The position numbers and the translations under genes were made by a program. The notes beneath the pieces were generated by a model, which was given only the letters and a program-made list of their open reading frames with translations, had not been told where the DNA came from and ran no database searches. From the NCBI GenBank assembly GCA_938085105.1, contig CALKGK010000043.1:1-64000 (forward strand): a DNA stretch of 64,000 bases, written 5' to 3'. Source of the DNA: an uncultured Flavobacteriales bacterium (GTDB lineage Bacteria > Bacteroidota > Bacteroidia > Flavobacteriales_D > Sanyastnellaceae). Shown piece after piece: positions 36,341 through 45,438 of the stretch (within the stretch, counting starts at the first letter, position 1; the number at the start of each line of letters is the position of its first letter).

Positions 36341-37237
36341 TTACACCCAATCAATTCCCTTCTTCAACAATGACAAAGTTCGTGCTTCTTCACTTCCTTC
36401 TTCTGTTTCATGCTGATAGGCCCAATTGGCGGTGTTTGGAAGACTCATCAAGATGCTTTCTGTTCTTCCATTCGATACCAAACCAAAACGAGTTCCGCGA
36501 TCGTGCACGAGGTTGAACTCGACATAGCGCCCTCTACGAAGCAACTGCCACTCGCGGTCTGCGTCTGTTCGTTCAAGGTTCCTGTTTTTGTTAACGAGCG
36601 CAGTGTACACTGGTGCAAATTGTTGAGCCAGATCAATGGTAAACGCTTTGATTTCATCCATGGCACTCTGGTCGTTCTTGCCCAAATGGTCATAAAAAAC
36701 GCCACCTATTCCGCGGGTTTCTTCTCTGTGCGGCAAATAGAAGTAATCGTCTGCCCAAGCTTTGAACTTGCTGTAATTGGCCACTTCACTGTGCTGATCG
36801 CATACCTTTTTTAAAGCTTGATGGAAAAAGTGGGCGTCTTCGTCGTTAATGAAATGTGGGGTGAGATCAATTCCACCGCCAAACCAAGCCACTCCGTCTG
36901 ACAACTCGAAATAACGAACGTTCATGTGGATGATGGGCACTCTGGGGTGGTTGGGATGAATAACAATGGATACCCCTGTGGCATAAAATCGCTCGGCTTT
37001 GGTGTCCAGTTGTTTCTGGAGTCCGACGGTCACTTCACCGTGAACCTCACTAAAGTTCACTCCACCTTTTTCGAAAATGTCACCTTCAGCGATCACACGC
37101 GATCTTCCCCCGCCGCCGCCTTCTCTTTCCCAAGAATCTTCTTGAAAACCCGCTTTCCCATCGCATTCGGCCAAAGCCATACAGATGTCGTCTTGAATTT
37201 GCTGAAAGGAGGCTTTCAACTGCTCTTTATCCACCAT
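36341..37237 (-). CDS. hemF: Oxygen-dependent coproporphyrinogen III oxidase
   Basis: Oxidative decarboxylation of coproporphyrinogen III to protoporphyrinogen IX in heme synthesis. Family blocks: WEREGGGGGRSRVI, FEKGGVNFSEVHG, HPNHPRVPIIHMNVRYFE, WFGGGIDLTPHF, KAWADDYFYLPHREETRGIGGVFYD, RRGRYVEFNLVHDRGTRFGL. 298 aa is standard. Its start overlaps the stop of the LysM gene by 11 bases. Its need for oxygen indicates an aerobic lifestyle. Confidence 0.96.
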   Translation of the reverse strand: MVDKEQLKASFQQIQDDICMALAECDGKAGFQEDSWEREGGGGGRSRVIAEGDIFEKGGVNFSEVHGEVTVGLQKQLDTKAERFYATGVSIVIHPNHPRVPIIHMNVRYFELSDGVAWFGGGIDLTPHFINDEDAHFFHQALKKVCDQHSEVANYSKFKAWADDYFYLPHREETRGIGGVFYDHLGKNDQSAMDEIKAFTIDLAQQFAPVYTALVNKNRNLERTDADREWQLLRRGRYVEFNLVHDRGTRFGLVSNGRTESILMSLPNTANWAYQHETEEGSEEARTLSLLKKGIDWV

Positions 37238-39059
37238 GTACTATTTCGAGTTGATAGTTATCGTAGCGCAGGAGAACGGTACTCTCGTTTTCGTAGCCCG
37301 ACTCCATTCCGGTTTTGTAATAATCCATTCCCAGGTGCAGTAAGCCTTTTTGCTTCACCGCATCAAATTCATTGGGGAAATTCAATCCAAATTGCAGCAG
37401 TGCTTGTCCGTAAAAAAGCATCACATCATACCCCAAGAATCCATAATCTCCAGGTTCTGTCGCGTAATTTCTCTTGAAGTTCTTCACGAGCGTTTGTACT
37501 TCTGCGTTATCGTAATCAATGTGCATGGAGGTAGGAACGCACAAATGGATCTTGTTTTTAAAAGCAGCATCAAGAAAGTCGAAGCTCATCCAGTCTTCCG
37601 TTCCGAAAACAACCACATCGTAAACCTCATCATCCAAAAGTTGAAGAATGGTTTGAAGGTTCGCAATCATGGATCGACTTTCTTTTCCGGCCGGAACCAC
37701 CAATACGTTTCTTCTGAACTTGCTCAACTTACCTTGCAGTTCACCAACAAACTTTGAAGAAGCTGTGAATTCCACAAATCCCCGCTGCGCTGAGTCGGCA
37801 AGATTCACGGTGTATTCTCCGTAATATTTTTTGAACAACTGCACTTTTCGAGCATCAGAAACGTCCATACTGTTAATCAAAATCACTTGATCTTGGCTGT
37901 GATTTTTCGCAATGAACTTGGCCATCGTTTTGATGTGTGAACTTTCTGAACTTTTCACTTTAGAAAGGTTAGAGCTCGCCAAAAGGATGCTGTTTTTACT
38001 GATGGTAGGGCACACCACATGGATGCCTCGTGGATTGGCAAATTTCGAGATGCTGATCAAGGTGCTTTTCTGAAGCGGACCAATGATCAAATCGCAGTTG
38101 TCTAGTTTTTTCGAAGTGATGAGCGCATTCACATCATCATCACTACTGACATCCAATACTTGAACTTTCAGGTTGGCACCACGAGCTTTCAAACTGTCAA
38201 GGGCCATGCTCGCTCCTCGGTAAAAACTCATCCCAATTTCTTGGAGTCTGCGACTTTTCGAATCCAGCTCCATGTCTGGGTCCTTGAGGCTTTCCAAATA
38301 AAACGGAAGCATGATGGCCACATTGTATTCCTCTTTCAGCAATAGGGAATCTGGCAAATCAAGCTTGAAGTCCATTTTTCCGCCCCCCATAAAATCTTCT
38401 TTCACTTCAGGTAAACGAAGCACTTGACCGATATCCAAACCTAGCTCTGCTCCGGGGTTAAGGGCAACAATGTCATCCACACGGTGTCCGTATAATTTTG
38501 AAATGCTGTACAAGGTTTCACCAGCAAGGACAATGTGGGTTTCGAGGGAATCTTCAGGTATTTCTGGAAGATCGATGGCCACGCTCTCAATCTCGATTTG
38601 CTTGGGGATGCGCAATTCCACACCTTCCTTCAAACCCAATTCAATTCCTGGATTCAAAGCGAGCATGTCGTTCATGTCCACCTTATATTGCTTGCTGATG
38701 CTATAGAGCGTCTCTTTTCGTTGAACTCGGTGAATCATGAACCCGTTCTCAATACGAATGGGGTTTTCCCAACGATCATCACGATAAGAATTGGGAACGG
38801 GGATGTACAAGGTTTGTCCAATGCTTAGGCCCTGATCTGCCCCTTTGTTGTGCTTCACGATGTCTTCTACTTCCACTCCATACAATTTCGAAAGGGAATA
38901 GAGGGTGTGTCCGCTTGCTACCTGATGTACGAAGAAGGATTCTCCATTTCGCTCTTCAATTACTCGATCTTGACCAAACGAGGTGGCCGCGATGAGGAAG
39001 AAGATGAGCAGGAGTACTCCCGTTTTTAGTTTTTCGTTCAATCCTTTTATTTTATCCAT
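37227..39059 (-). CDS. LysM repeat protein with periplasmic-binding (type I) domain
   Basis: The signal peptide ends SFG-Q (near residue 30). Three LysM repeats follow, each with HxVxxGxTLYSISKxY and NPGxxLGLxxGxxLxIP, at about residues 45-90, 105-150 and 175-220. Residues ~240-610 are a type I periplasmic-binding fold (YNVAIMLPFYLES, LDNCDLIIGPLQKS, VHVVCPTISKNS, VVVFGTEDW, FLGYDVMLFYGQALL), as in amino-acid ABC receptors and LpoA. LysM binding to peptidoglycan is family knowledge; a role in cell-wall sensing or synthesis is inference. The start forms TAATG with the guaA stop; an in-frame ATG three codons earlier also exists. Confidence 0.88.
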   Translation of the reverse strand: MDKIKGLNEKLKTGVLLLIFFLIAATSFGQDRVIEERNGESFFVHQVASGHTLYSLSKLYGVEVEDIVKHNKGADQGLSIGQTLYIPVPNSYRDDRWENPIRIENGFMIHRVQRKETLYSISKQYKVDMNDMLALNPGIELGLKEGVELRIPKQIEIESVAIDLPEIPEDSLETHIVLAGETLYSISKLYGHRVDDIVALNPGAELGLDIGQVLRLPEVKEDFMGGGKMDFKLDLPDSLLLKEEYNVAIMLPFYLESLKDPDMELDSKSRRLQEIGMSFYRGASMALDSLKARGANLKVQVLDVSSDDDVNALITSKKLDNCDLIIGPLQKSTLISISKFANPRGIHVVCPTISKNSILLASSNLSKVKSSESSHIKTMAKFIAKNHSQDQVILINSMDVSDARKVQLFKKYYGEYTVNLADSAQRGFVEFTASSKFVGELQGKLSKFRRNVLVVPAGKESRSMIANLQTILQLLDDEVYDVVVFGTEDWMSFDFLDAAFKNKIHLCVPTSMHIDYDNAEVQTLVKNFKRNYATEPGDYGFLGYDVMLFYGQALLQFGLNFPNEFDAVKQKGLLHLGMDYYKTGMESGYENESTVLLRYDNYQLEIVHGG

Positions 39060-40591
39060 TATTCCCATTCAATGGTTGCTGGTGGTTTACTGCTGATGTC
39101 GTACACCACGCGGTTCACTCCTTTCACCCGATTGATGATTTCATTCGAAACTCGTGCCAAAAATTCATAGGGGAGGTGACACCAGTCTGCCGTCATTCCA
39201 TCGGTGGAGCTCACGGCTCTCAAAGCAACGGCTTGTTCGTAGGTTCTTTCGTCTCCCATTACACCAACGCTCTGCACGGGCAACAATATTGCACCTGCTT
39301 GCCAAACATCATCGTAGAGATTGGCTTTTTTCAATCCTTGAATCCAGATGTGGTCTACTTCCTGAAGGATACGCACTTTTTCTGGAGTGATGTCTCCCAA
39401 GATACGAATTCCCAATCCAGGCCCTGGGAAAGGGTGTCGGCCCAAAATACTTTGCTTAATTCCAAGTGCTTTCCCCACGCGTCTCACCTCATCTTTGAAA
39501 AGCAAACGCAACGGTTCAACCACTTGTAATTTCATATAATCGGGCAATCCTCCTACGTTGTGGTGTGATTTGATGGTGGCTGATGGTCCGCCACTGGCAG
39601 AAACCGACTCAATCACATCCGGGTAAATGGTTCCTTGTCCGAGCCACTTTGCATCGCTCACCAAGTGAGATTCTTCATCAAAAACATCGATGAATACTTT
39701 CCCAATTGCCTTTCTTTTCTTTTCTGGATCAGTGTGTCCTTCAAGTTCAGCATAAAAACGATCTGCGGCGCGCACCCCTTTCACGTTCAAGCCCATATCT
39801 TTATAACTCTCCAAGACCTCTTCAAATTCATTCTTACGAAGGAGTCCATTATCTACAAAAATGCAATGCAAGTTTTTTCCAATTGCCTTGTGCAGGAGCA
39901 TTGCAGCTACAGAGCTATCTACTCCGCCTGAAAGACCCAGAATCACCTTATCGGAACCCAATTTAGTCTTCAGAGCATCCACCGTTTCTTCAACAAAAGA
40001 CATCGGTGTCCAATCCTGCTTGCATCCTGCAATGTTCACTACAAAATTCTTCAACAAAACTGCCCCATCTGTGCTGTGGTACACCTCCGGGTGGAATTGA
40101 ATTCCGAAAGTTTCTTCTCCTTCAATGGCGTAACCGGCAAATTCCACATCGGAAGTACTGCAAATGGTTTTGAAATTGGCAGGAGCGCTTTTGATGGTAT
40201 CTCCGTGGGACATCCACACCTGAGAACCGCTATTCACGCCACTCACCAATGGGTGTTGATCATCCACAAAGGAAAGGTTGGCTCTTCCATACTCACGAAT
40301 CTCTGAGGGGAGCACCTCACCTCCATTGGATTGGGCCAAGTATTGAGCACCAAAGCAAACACCGAGCAAAGGCAATTTCCCTCGGTAGGCAGACAAATCG
40401 GGCTTGGGCGCCTTCTCATCGCGCACTGAGTGTGGGCTTCCAGAAAGGATAATGGCTTTCACTGAATCGTCCAACTCTGGAGCTTTGTTCCAGGGGTGGA
40501 TCTCTGAATAAATGTTCAGTTCACGGATTCTTCGGGCAATCAACTGTGTGTATTGCGAACCGAAATCGAGGATAATGACCTTCTCTTGCAT
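39059..40591 (-). CDS. guaA: GMP synthase (glutamine-hydrolysing)
   Basis: Amination of XMP to GMP. The N-terminal class I amidotransferase has Cys79 in [10 protein letters not shown] and [11 protein letters not shown]; the ATP pyrophosphatase P-loop is GLSGGVDSS; the C-terminal dimerisation domain ends [17 protein letters not shown]. 510 aa is usual. First gene of an operon with the LysM protein and hemF. The -7 element ends 4 bases before the ATG. Confidence 0.97.
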   Translation of the reverse strand: MQEKVIILDFGSQYTQLIARRIRELNIYSEIHPWNKAPELDDSVKAIILSGSPHSVRDEKAPKPDLSAYRGKLPLLGVCFGAQYLAQSNGGEVLPSEIREYGRANLSFVDDQHPLVSGVNSGSQVWMSHGDTIKSAPANFKTICSTSDVEFAGYAIEGEETFGIQFHPEVYHSTDGAVLLKNFVVNIAGCKQDWTPMSFVEETVDALKTKLGSDKVILGLSGGVDSSVAAMLLHKAIGKNLHCIFVDNGLLRKNEFEEVLESYKDMGLNVKGVRAADRFYAELEGHTDPEKKRKAIGKVFIDVFDEESHLVSDAKWLGQGTIYPDVIESVSASGGPSATIKSHHNVGGLPDYMKLQVVEPLRLLFKDEVRRVGKALGIKQSILGRHPFPGPGLGIRILGDITPEKVRILQEVDHIWIQGLKKANLYDDVWQAGAILLPVQSVGVMGDERTYEQAVALRAVSSTDGMTADWCHLPYEFLARVSNEIINRVKGVNRVVYDISSKPPATIEWE

Positions 40592-40595
40592 GTTG

Positions 40596-40603
40596 CAAAA
40601 TTA
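40596..40603 (-). promoter_or_regulatory. -7 promoter element of guaA
   Basis: Minus strand TAATTTTG, an exact TAnnTTTG match, with only CAAC between it and the ATG. The predicted transcript is leaderless or nearly so. Confidence 0.65.
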
Positions 40604-40690
40604 GTCTTATTGAGGCTTGTGCAAAAGCGACTTATTAACCTTTTATCCCAAAGCCACTATTTTTCCATTCTTCGCTACCTTGCGGGCACT

Positions 40691-41293
40691 ATGCGCAGCC
40701 TACTAAAAAAGACCCTCGACGGTCGGAAAATCATTCTTGCTAGCAAATCTCCACGCCGACAAGAACTCTTGAAAATGTTGGAATTGGACTTTGAAATTCG
40801 GACCAAAGAAACCGACGAATCGTACTCCGAAAACCTCAAAGGCGCTGAAGTTGCAAGGTATTTGGCTGAAAAAAAAGCCCTGGCCTTTCAAGGTGAATTA
40901 AATGCGGACGACCTCCTCATCACCTCCGATACTACCGTTTGCGTTGACGATCAAATATTGAATAAACCCGAGAATAAAGAGGAGGCCATGAAGATGCTGA
41001 AGCAATTGAGTGGAAGGAAACATGAGGTGATCACGGCCTGCGCGCTATTCAGTAAAGAAGGTTTGAAGGTGTTTCACGACAGCACTGAAGTCCATTTTCG
41101 CGAACTCAGTTTGGAGGAAATCGAACATTATGTAGATGGTTATGCACCTTTTGACAAAGCTGGAGCATATGGAATTCAGGATTTTATTGGAGCCATCGGA
41201 GTAGATCGCATTCACGGTTCCTATTATACCGTTATGGGCTTACCTTTGCACCTGCTTTACAAGGAGCTCAAAAATCTCCTGGAGAAAAAGTAG
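40691..41293 (+). CDS. maf: Maf-like nucleotide pyrophosphatase
   Basis: 200 aa from the ATG at 40691; the frame is open farther upstream but that part overlaps guaA and its promoter. Maf family motifs: ILASKSPRRQELL, DETDESY-like segment, ITSDTTVCVDDQIL, LSGRKHEVITACAL and DKAGAYGIQDF. It hydrolyses non-canonical or pyrimidine nucleoside triphosphates. TACCTTGC, close to a -7 element, ends 7 bases before the start. Confidence 0.93.
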   Translation: MRSLLKKTLDGRKIILASKSPRRQELLKMLELDFEIRTKETDESYSENLKGAEVARYLAEKKALAFQGELNADDLLITSDTTVCVDDQILNKPENKEEAMKMLKQLSGRKHEVITACALFSKEGLKVFHDSTEVHFRELSLEEIEHYVDGYAPFDKAGAYGIQDFIGAIGVDRIHGSYYTVMGLPLHLLYKELKNLLEKK

Positions 41294-41296
41294 ATA

Positions 41297-41316
41297 AATA
41301 CCGCTTAATAGGTATT
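41297..41316. promoter_or_regulatory. Dyad AATACC-N8-GGTATT ahead of feoB
   Basis: A perfect 6-base inverted repeat spaced by 8 bases, 3 bases after the maf stop and 52 before feoB, followed by GGTTTTTG. It may be a weak terminator for maf or an operator for an iron regulator; the sequence does not decide. Confidence 0.35.
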
Positions 41317-41367
41317 GGTTTTTGATGAATTAGGAACGAATTTCGCAGTCCAATCTGCCACAGAAGC

Positions 41368-43464
41368 ATGCTAAAAATTGCCCTCGTAGGAAACCCCAAT
41401 TGTGGAAAGACATCTTTGTTCAATGTGCTCACTGGGCTCAAGCAAAAGGTGGGCAACTTTGCCGGCGTAACGGTGGACAAAAAGTTGGGGCACTTTTCAC
41501 TTCCTTCGGGAAATAAAGTGCAAGTGACCGATCTTCCTGGAGCTTATAGTTTGTATCCCAAAAGTTTGGATGAACAAGTGGTGCACGATGCCCTTTTGAA
41601 TCATGACTCTCCAGAATACCCCCAACTACTTGTCCTTGTGCTCGATGCATCTAACCTCAAAAGAAACCTCTTCCTTGCCTCCCAAGTTTTGGACCTCGGC
41701 ATCCCCGCCATTTGTGTTTTGAACATGACCGATTTGGCTGAGGAAAAAGGATTTCAGATCGATTTAGAAGGATTGGAAAGCACCATCGGTATTCCTGTTC
41801 TTAGTTTGAACGCATCCACAGGCCTTGGGATTGAAAAGCTCAAATCTGCTTTGGACCAAGCCAACTTTCGCACGGGAACTACAGGTCTTCAATATGGAGA
41901 CTGGTTGCGAGAGGAAGAGGGGCATCAACCTGATTTGACGGGCTATCGAAGATTTCACACCTTGGCCTCACTTCCTTTGAAAACTTGGATTTCCGAAGAG
42001 GATAAAGCTGTTTTTCAAGACGAGTTCGCAGCACTGGGCAAATCAGAAAGCGAGTGGCAACTTTGGGAAATCAGTGAGCGCTATCATTGGATCAATCAAG
42101 TGCATAAAGATTTTGTGCACCGACCAAGAGCCAGTGAAAAGAGTGCTTTGATGAGCAAGCGCTTGGACAGAGTTCTGACCCATAAAGTGTGGGGTACTTT
42201 GATCTTTTTGGGGGTGTTCTTCCTTTTGTTTCAAGCCGTATTCACGCTCGCGGCCTACCCTATGGAGTGGATCGATTCTGGAATGGCTTGGTTGATTGAA
42301 GCTGTGGGAACAGCCATGCCTGAGGGTTTACTGAATAGCTTTGTTACCGACGGCATTCTCGCTGGGCTGGCTGGAGTGGTGATCTTTATTCCACAGATCA
42401 TGATCCTCTTTGGACTCATTACAGCTTTGGAAGACAGCGGTTACATGTCGCGCGTGAGCTTCATTAACGACCGACTGCTCAGCAAAGTAGGTTTGAACGG
42501 CAAGAGCATTGTTCCCTTGGTTGGAGGGTTCGCTTGTGCTGTTCCTGCGGTGATGGCAGCAAGAAGCATTGAGAATGTGAAAGAGCGTTTGCTCACCATC
42601 TTCATTACTCCGCTCATGAGTTGCTCTGCTCGATTACCGGTTTACGTCTTCTTAGTGGCCTTTATCGTTCCTGATAAAAACCTGTTTGGATTGATCAACC
42701 TACAAGGTTTATTCATGCTGGGACTTTACCTGTTGGGCATTTTCATGTCAGCAGCCGTGGCTTGGGTAATGAACCGATTCATTCAACAAAATCAGCGCTC
42801 TACCTTTGTCATGGAGCTCCCATTGTTCAAAAAACCGACCTATAAAAATGTTTTGAGTAGCATGTGGGCGAAGGGAAGAACATTTGTGACGGAAGCCGGT
42901 AAAGTCATCATGGTGGTTTCCATGATTCTTTGGGTACTGAGTAGCTTTGGTCCTGGAGACACCTTCGAGAAAATCGAAGAAAAATATGCCATCGAAAGCA
43001 ACAAACTCTCGCTTTCGGAAGAAGAAATTCAAGTTCAGATCAACAGTGAAAAACTGCGAGAAAGTTACGCCGGACAAATGGGACGCTTAATTGAACCGGC
43101 CATTCGTCCTTTGGGCTTCGATTGGAAAATTGGAATTGCTTTGATTACCTCTTTTGCTGCAAGAGAAGTGTTTGTGGGAACAATGAGTACCATTTACAGT
43201 GTTGAAGGAGATGAAGCTCACAGCATTCAAGGCCTGCAAGATAAACTGATGAACCAAGTTGATCCAGACACGGGAAAAGCCGTCTTTTCTCGAGCTACCG
43301 CACTTAGTTTGGTCATCTTTTACGTTTTTGCAATGCAATGCATGAGTACAGTTGCCATCGTGAAGAAAGAGACCGGCGGTTGGAAATGGGCGCTTGCTCA
43401 ATTAATTTTCCTCACAGCTTTGGCCTATGTAGCTAGCTTGATTACATATCAACTTTTCGCTTAA
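41368..43464 (+). CDS. feoB: Ferrous iron transporter FeoB
   Basis: 698 aa. N-terminal G domain: G1 GNPNCGKTSLF (residues 8-18), G3 DLPGAYSLYP, G4 NMTDLAEEK; then a helical spacer and the membrane permease with two Gate motifs (GKSIVPLVGGFACAVPAVMAARSI, TPLMSCSARLPVY). Imports Fe(II) across the inner membrane. The gene faces feoA tail to tail instead of following it. Confidence 0.96.
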   Translation: MLKIALVGNPNCGKTSLFNVLTGLKQKVGNFAGVTVDKKLGHFSLPSGNKVQVTDLPGAYSLYPKSLDEQVVHDALLNHDSPEYPQLLVLVLDASNLKRNLFLASQVLDLGIPAICVLNMTDLAEEKGFQIDLEGLESTIGIPVLSLNASTGLGIEKLKSALDQANFRTGTTGLQYGDWLREEEGHQPDLTGYRRFHTLASLPLKTWISEEDKAVFQDEFAALGKSESEWQLWEISERYHWINQVHKDFVHRPRASEKSALMSKRLDRVLTHKVWGTLIFLGVFFLLFQAVFTLAAYPMEWIDSGMAWLIEAVGTAMPEGLLNSFVTDGILAGLAGVVIFIPQIMILFGLITALEDSGYMSRVSFINDRLLSKVGLNGKSIVPLVGGFACAVPAVMAARSIENVKERLLTIFITPLMSCSARLPVYVFLVAFIVPDKNLFGLINLQGLFMLGLYLLGIFMSAAVAWVMNRFIQQNQRSTFVMELPLFKKPTYKNVLSSMWAKGRTFVTEAGKVIMVVSMILWVLSSFGPGDTFEKIEEKYAIESNKLSLSEEEIQVQINSEKLRESYAGQMGRLIEPAIRPLGFDWKIGIALITSFAAREVFVGTMSTIYSVEGDEAHSIQGLQDKLMNQVDPDTGKAVFSRATALSLVIFYVFAMQCMSTVAIVKKETGGWKWALAQLIFLTALAYVASLITYQLFA

Positions 43465-43499
43465 AAGAGGATCTTAGATTTTAGAAATGGTGACGAAAC

Positions 43500-43742
43500 T
43501 TACAAAGGGCTCACCTGAACCATGATGTATTTGGCATCGCGTTTTCTCAGAGAGAGTTTATAGCCTGAAAGCGTCACGGCAATGGGGTCGCCAAATGGAG
43601 CGATGTGATCCAAACGGAGGGTCTCACCAGGTAAACAGCCCATCTCCATGAGCTTGGTTACCTTCTCCGGGCTTCTCACTTCAGTAATGATTCCGCTCTC
43701 TCCAAGCAGGAGTTCTGATAAAGCTTTGATGCTTCTTTCCAT
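43500..43742 (-). CDS. feoA: FeoA-domain protein
   Basis: 80 aa SH3-like FeoA protein: GESGIITEV, KLMEMGCLPGETLRL, DPIAVTLSGYKLSLRKRDAKYI. Small cytosolic partner thought to modulate FeoB. It is on the strand opposite feoB, converging with it (35 bases between stops), and has its own promoter. Confidence 0.92.
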   Translation of the reverse strand: MERSIKALSELLLGESGIITEVRSPEKVTKLMEMGCLPGETLRLDHIAPFGDPIAVTLSGYKLSLRKRDAKYIMVQVSPL

Positions 43743-43746
43743 GGCT

Positions 43747-43754
43747 CAAAAGTA
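43747..43754 (-). promoter_or_regulatory. -7 promoter element of feoA
   Basis: Minus strand TACTTTTG, an exact TAnnTTTG match; four bases (AGCC) separate it from the ATG. A TTG lies 16-17 bases upstream as a possible -33 element. Confidence 0.6.
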
Positions 43755-43795
43755 AAGCAGAAAATTGGAGCAACTCATCCCCTTTTCGTGGTATT

Positions 43796-45349
43796 TTACA
43801 ATTGGGACTTGAGTGATTTCTCAATGCTGAAATGAAAAGTACTCCCCTCTCCATACACTGAGCTCACACTGATCTCTCCCCCGTGCAGTTCAACCACTTT
43901 TTTGCAATGGGCTAGGCCAATTCCCGTTCCCTCAAAAGTTTCGCGAGTATGCAAGCGTTGGAAGATGAGGAAGATGCGTTCTAAATATTCTGCTTCAATT
44001 CCGATACCGTTGTCTGACAGGGCAAATTCCCAATGAGTAGGTCCTTCGGTACACGACAAGTGAATTTTTGGCGTCTCCCCCTCTTTTTGAAACTTTACTG
44101 CATTACTCAAAAGGTTGATTAGCAGCAATCTTAGTTCTGTATTGAGCGCATTTAAAGTGGGTAAAGGGTCTGAAGTAAAAACAACCTTTTTCTCTTGGCA
44201 CGTCGCATTGAGGTCGGCAAGCACATCTGCCACCAGATGCTCCATGTTGCACGGCGTGAAGTTCAAATTGTTCCCAATTTTTGAATATTCTAGGATGTCT
44301 TGAATTTGCCTACTCATTCTTCTCGAAGCCCCATCAACAAAACCCAAATGCCTTTTGATCTCGCCAACTCCCTCTGGAGTTAAAGGTTCAGAAAGAGCAT
44401 CTCCGATGATTTCACTAAAAGCAATTACGGTTCTTAAGGGTTCTTGTAAATCGTGTGAAGTGAGGTAAGCAAACTGCTCCAATTCTTTGTTTGATCGCTC
44501 CAATGATTCCAAGGCCTCGTGTTTATCACTGGTATCCCTGAGAATAACAATCACCTGCACTACCTCTGAAGAAGTGGGATCTTTTACTGTAGAGAGCGTA
44601 ACGTTCGCCCAAAACACCTCGCCATTGCTTCTTTGAAGCTGGCGTTCATCTTGAACAACCTTGATGACTCCTGAGATTAAATTGTCGAAACTTACCTTTA
44701 ATGAAGTTTTGTCTGTAGGAATATCAAATTGGTTGATATTCTTTCCCTTCAATTTTTCGGAGTCATCCACAGCAAAAAGCGCAGACATCTTTCCGTTTGA
44801 AGAAGTGATCTCTCCATTTACATTCACCAATGCCATCCCAACGCCTGCATTCTCAAAGGCACTTCTAAATCGCTCCTCACTGGATTTGAGGGCGATTTCA
44901 AAATTCTTCCGTTCGGTGATGTCTACATGACTCCCAACTGCACGCAAAGGAGCTCCATTAGCATCCCACTCAATCACTTTCCCTTTGCACCAAACCCAAA
45001 CGATGGATCCGTTTTTATGAAAATACCTCACTTCACAGGTAAAAGGAATCTCTCCCCTACTAGCAACATGCGCTTCGAAGGCCGCGAAAGTAATGGCCAA
45101 GTCGTCTGGATGCATGATGCGTTGCCAAGAGTCTGGAGCGTTTTCCATTTCATGGTCTTGATATCCAAACATTTCTTTGAAAGTAGGGCTTAAGAACTCT
45201 TTATTGCTGGGAATATCCCAATCCCAATATCCTGCAAGTGTGCCTTCGATAACGGACTGAAGCACCTGATTTTTATCGTGAAGTTCTTGCTTTAAGCTTT
45301 GAATTTCCTCGTGAACCGTTGAGGAGACTGAATTTGGAGAGCTGCCCAT
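43796..45349 (-). CDS. PAS-domain sensor histidine kinase
   Basis: 517 aa, no membrane segment, so cytosolic. A short coiled coil at the N-terminus, a PAS/PAC pair (residues ~30-155, with GYWDWDI and AVGSHVDITERK), a second PAS (~160-285, ending VILRDTSDKHEAL), HisKA with phosphoacceptor His299 in YLTSHDLQEPLRT, and HATPase with NLLSNAVKF, DNGIGIE and GTGIGLAHCKKVVELHGG. DLQEPLR is the phytochrome-like subgroup. No regulator gene is adjacent; an orphan kinase. Confidence 0.93.
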   Translation of the reverse strand: MGSSPNSVSSTVHEEIQSLKQELHDKNQVLQSVIEGTLAGYWDWDIPSNKEFLSPTFKEMFGYQDHEMENAPDSWQRIMHPDDLAITFAAFEAHVASRGEIPFTCEVRYFHKNGSIVWVWCKGKVIEWDANGAPLRAVGSHVDITERKNFEIALKSSEERFRSAFENAGVGMALVNVNGEITSSNGKMSALFAVDDSEKLKGKNINQFDIPTDKTSLKVSFDNLISGVIKVVQDERQLQRSNGEVFWANVTLSTVKDPTSSEVVQVIVILRDTSDKHEALESLERSNKELEQFAYLTSHDLQEPLRTVIAFSEIIGDALSEPLTPEGVGEIKRHLGFVDGASRRMSRQIQDILEYSKIGNNLNFTPCNMEHLVADVLADLNATCQEKKVVFTSDPLPTLNALNTELRLLLINLLSNAVKFQKEGETPKIHLSCTEGPTHWEFALSDNGIGIEAEYLERIFLIFQRLHTRETFEGTGIGLAHCKKVVELHGGEISVSSVYGEGSTFHFSIEKSLKSQL

Positions 45350-45438
45350 AGTGAAGTACTTCTGCGTTTGGTTAAAGTAGGTCCTTTAAAATAATGAAAA
45401 ATATTGAATAATAAAAACGAACAAATGAAGCTTTGATT

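Noticed and set aside
40553-40690. Longer maf start at 40553
   Set aside because: The extension overlaps the guaA coding start and its promoter and is not Maf-like; the ATG at 40691 gives the family length.
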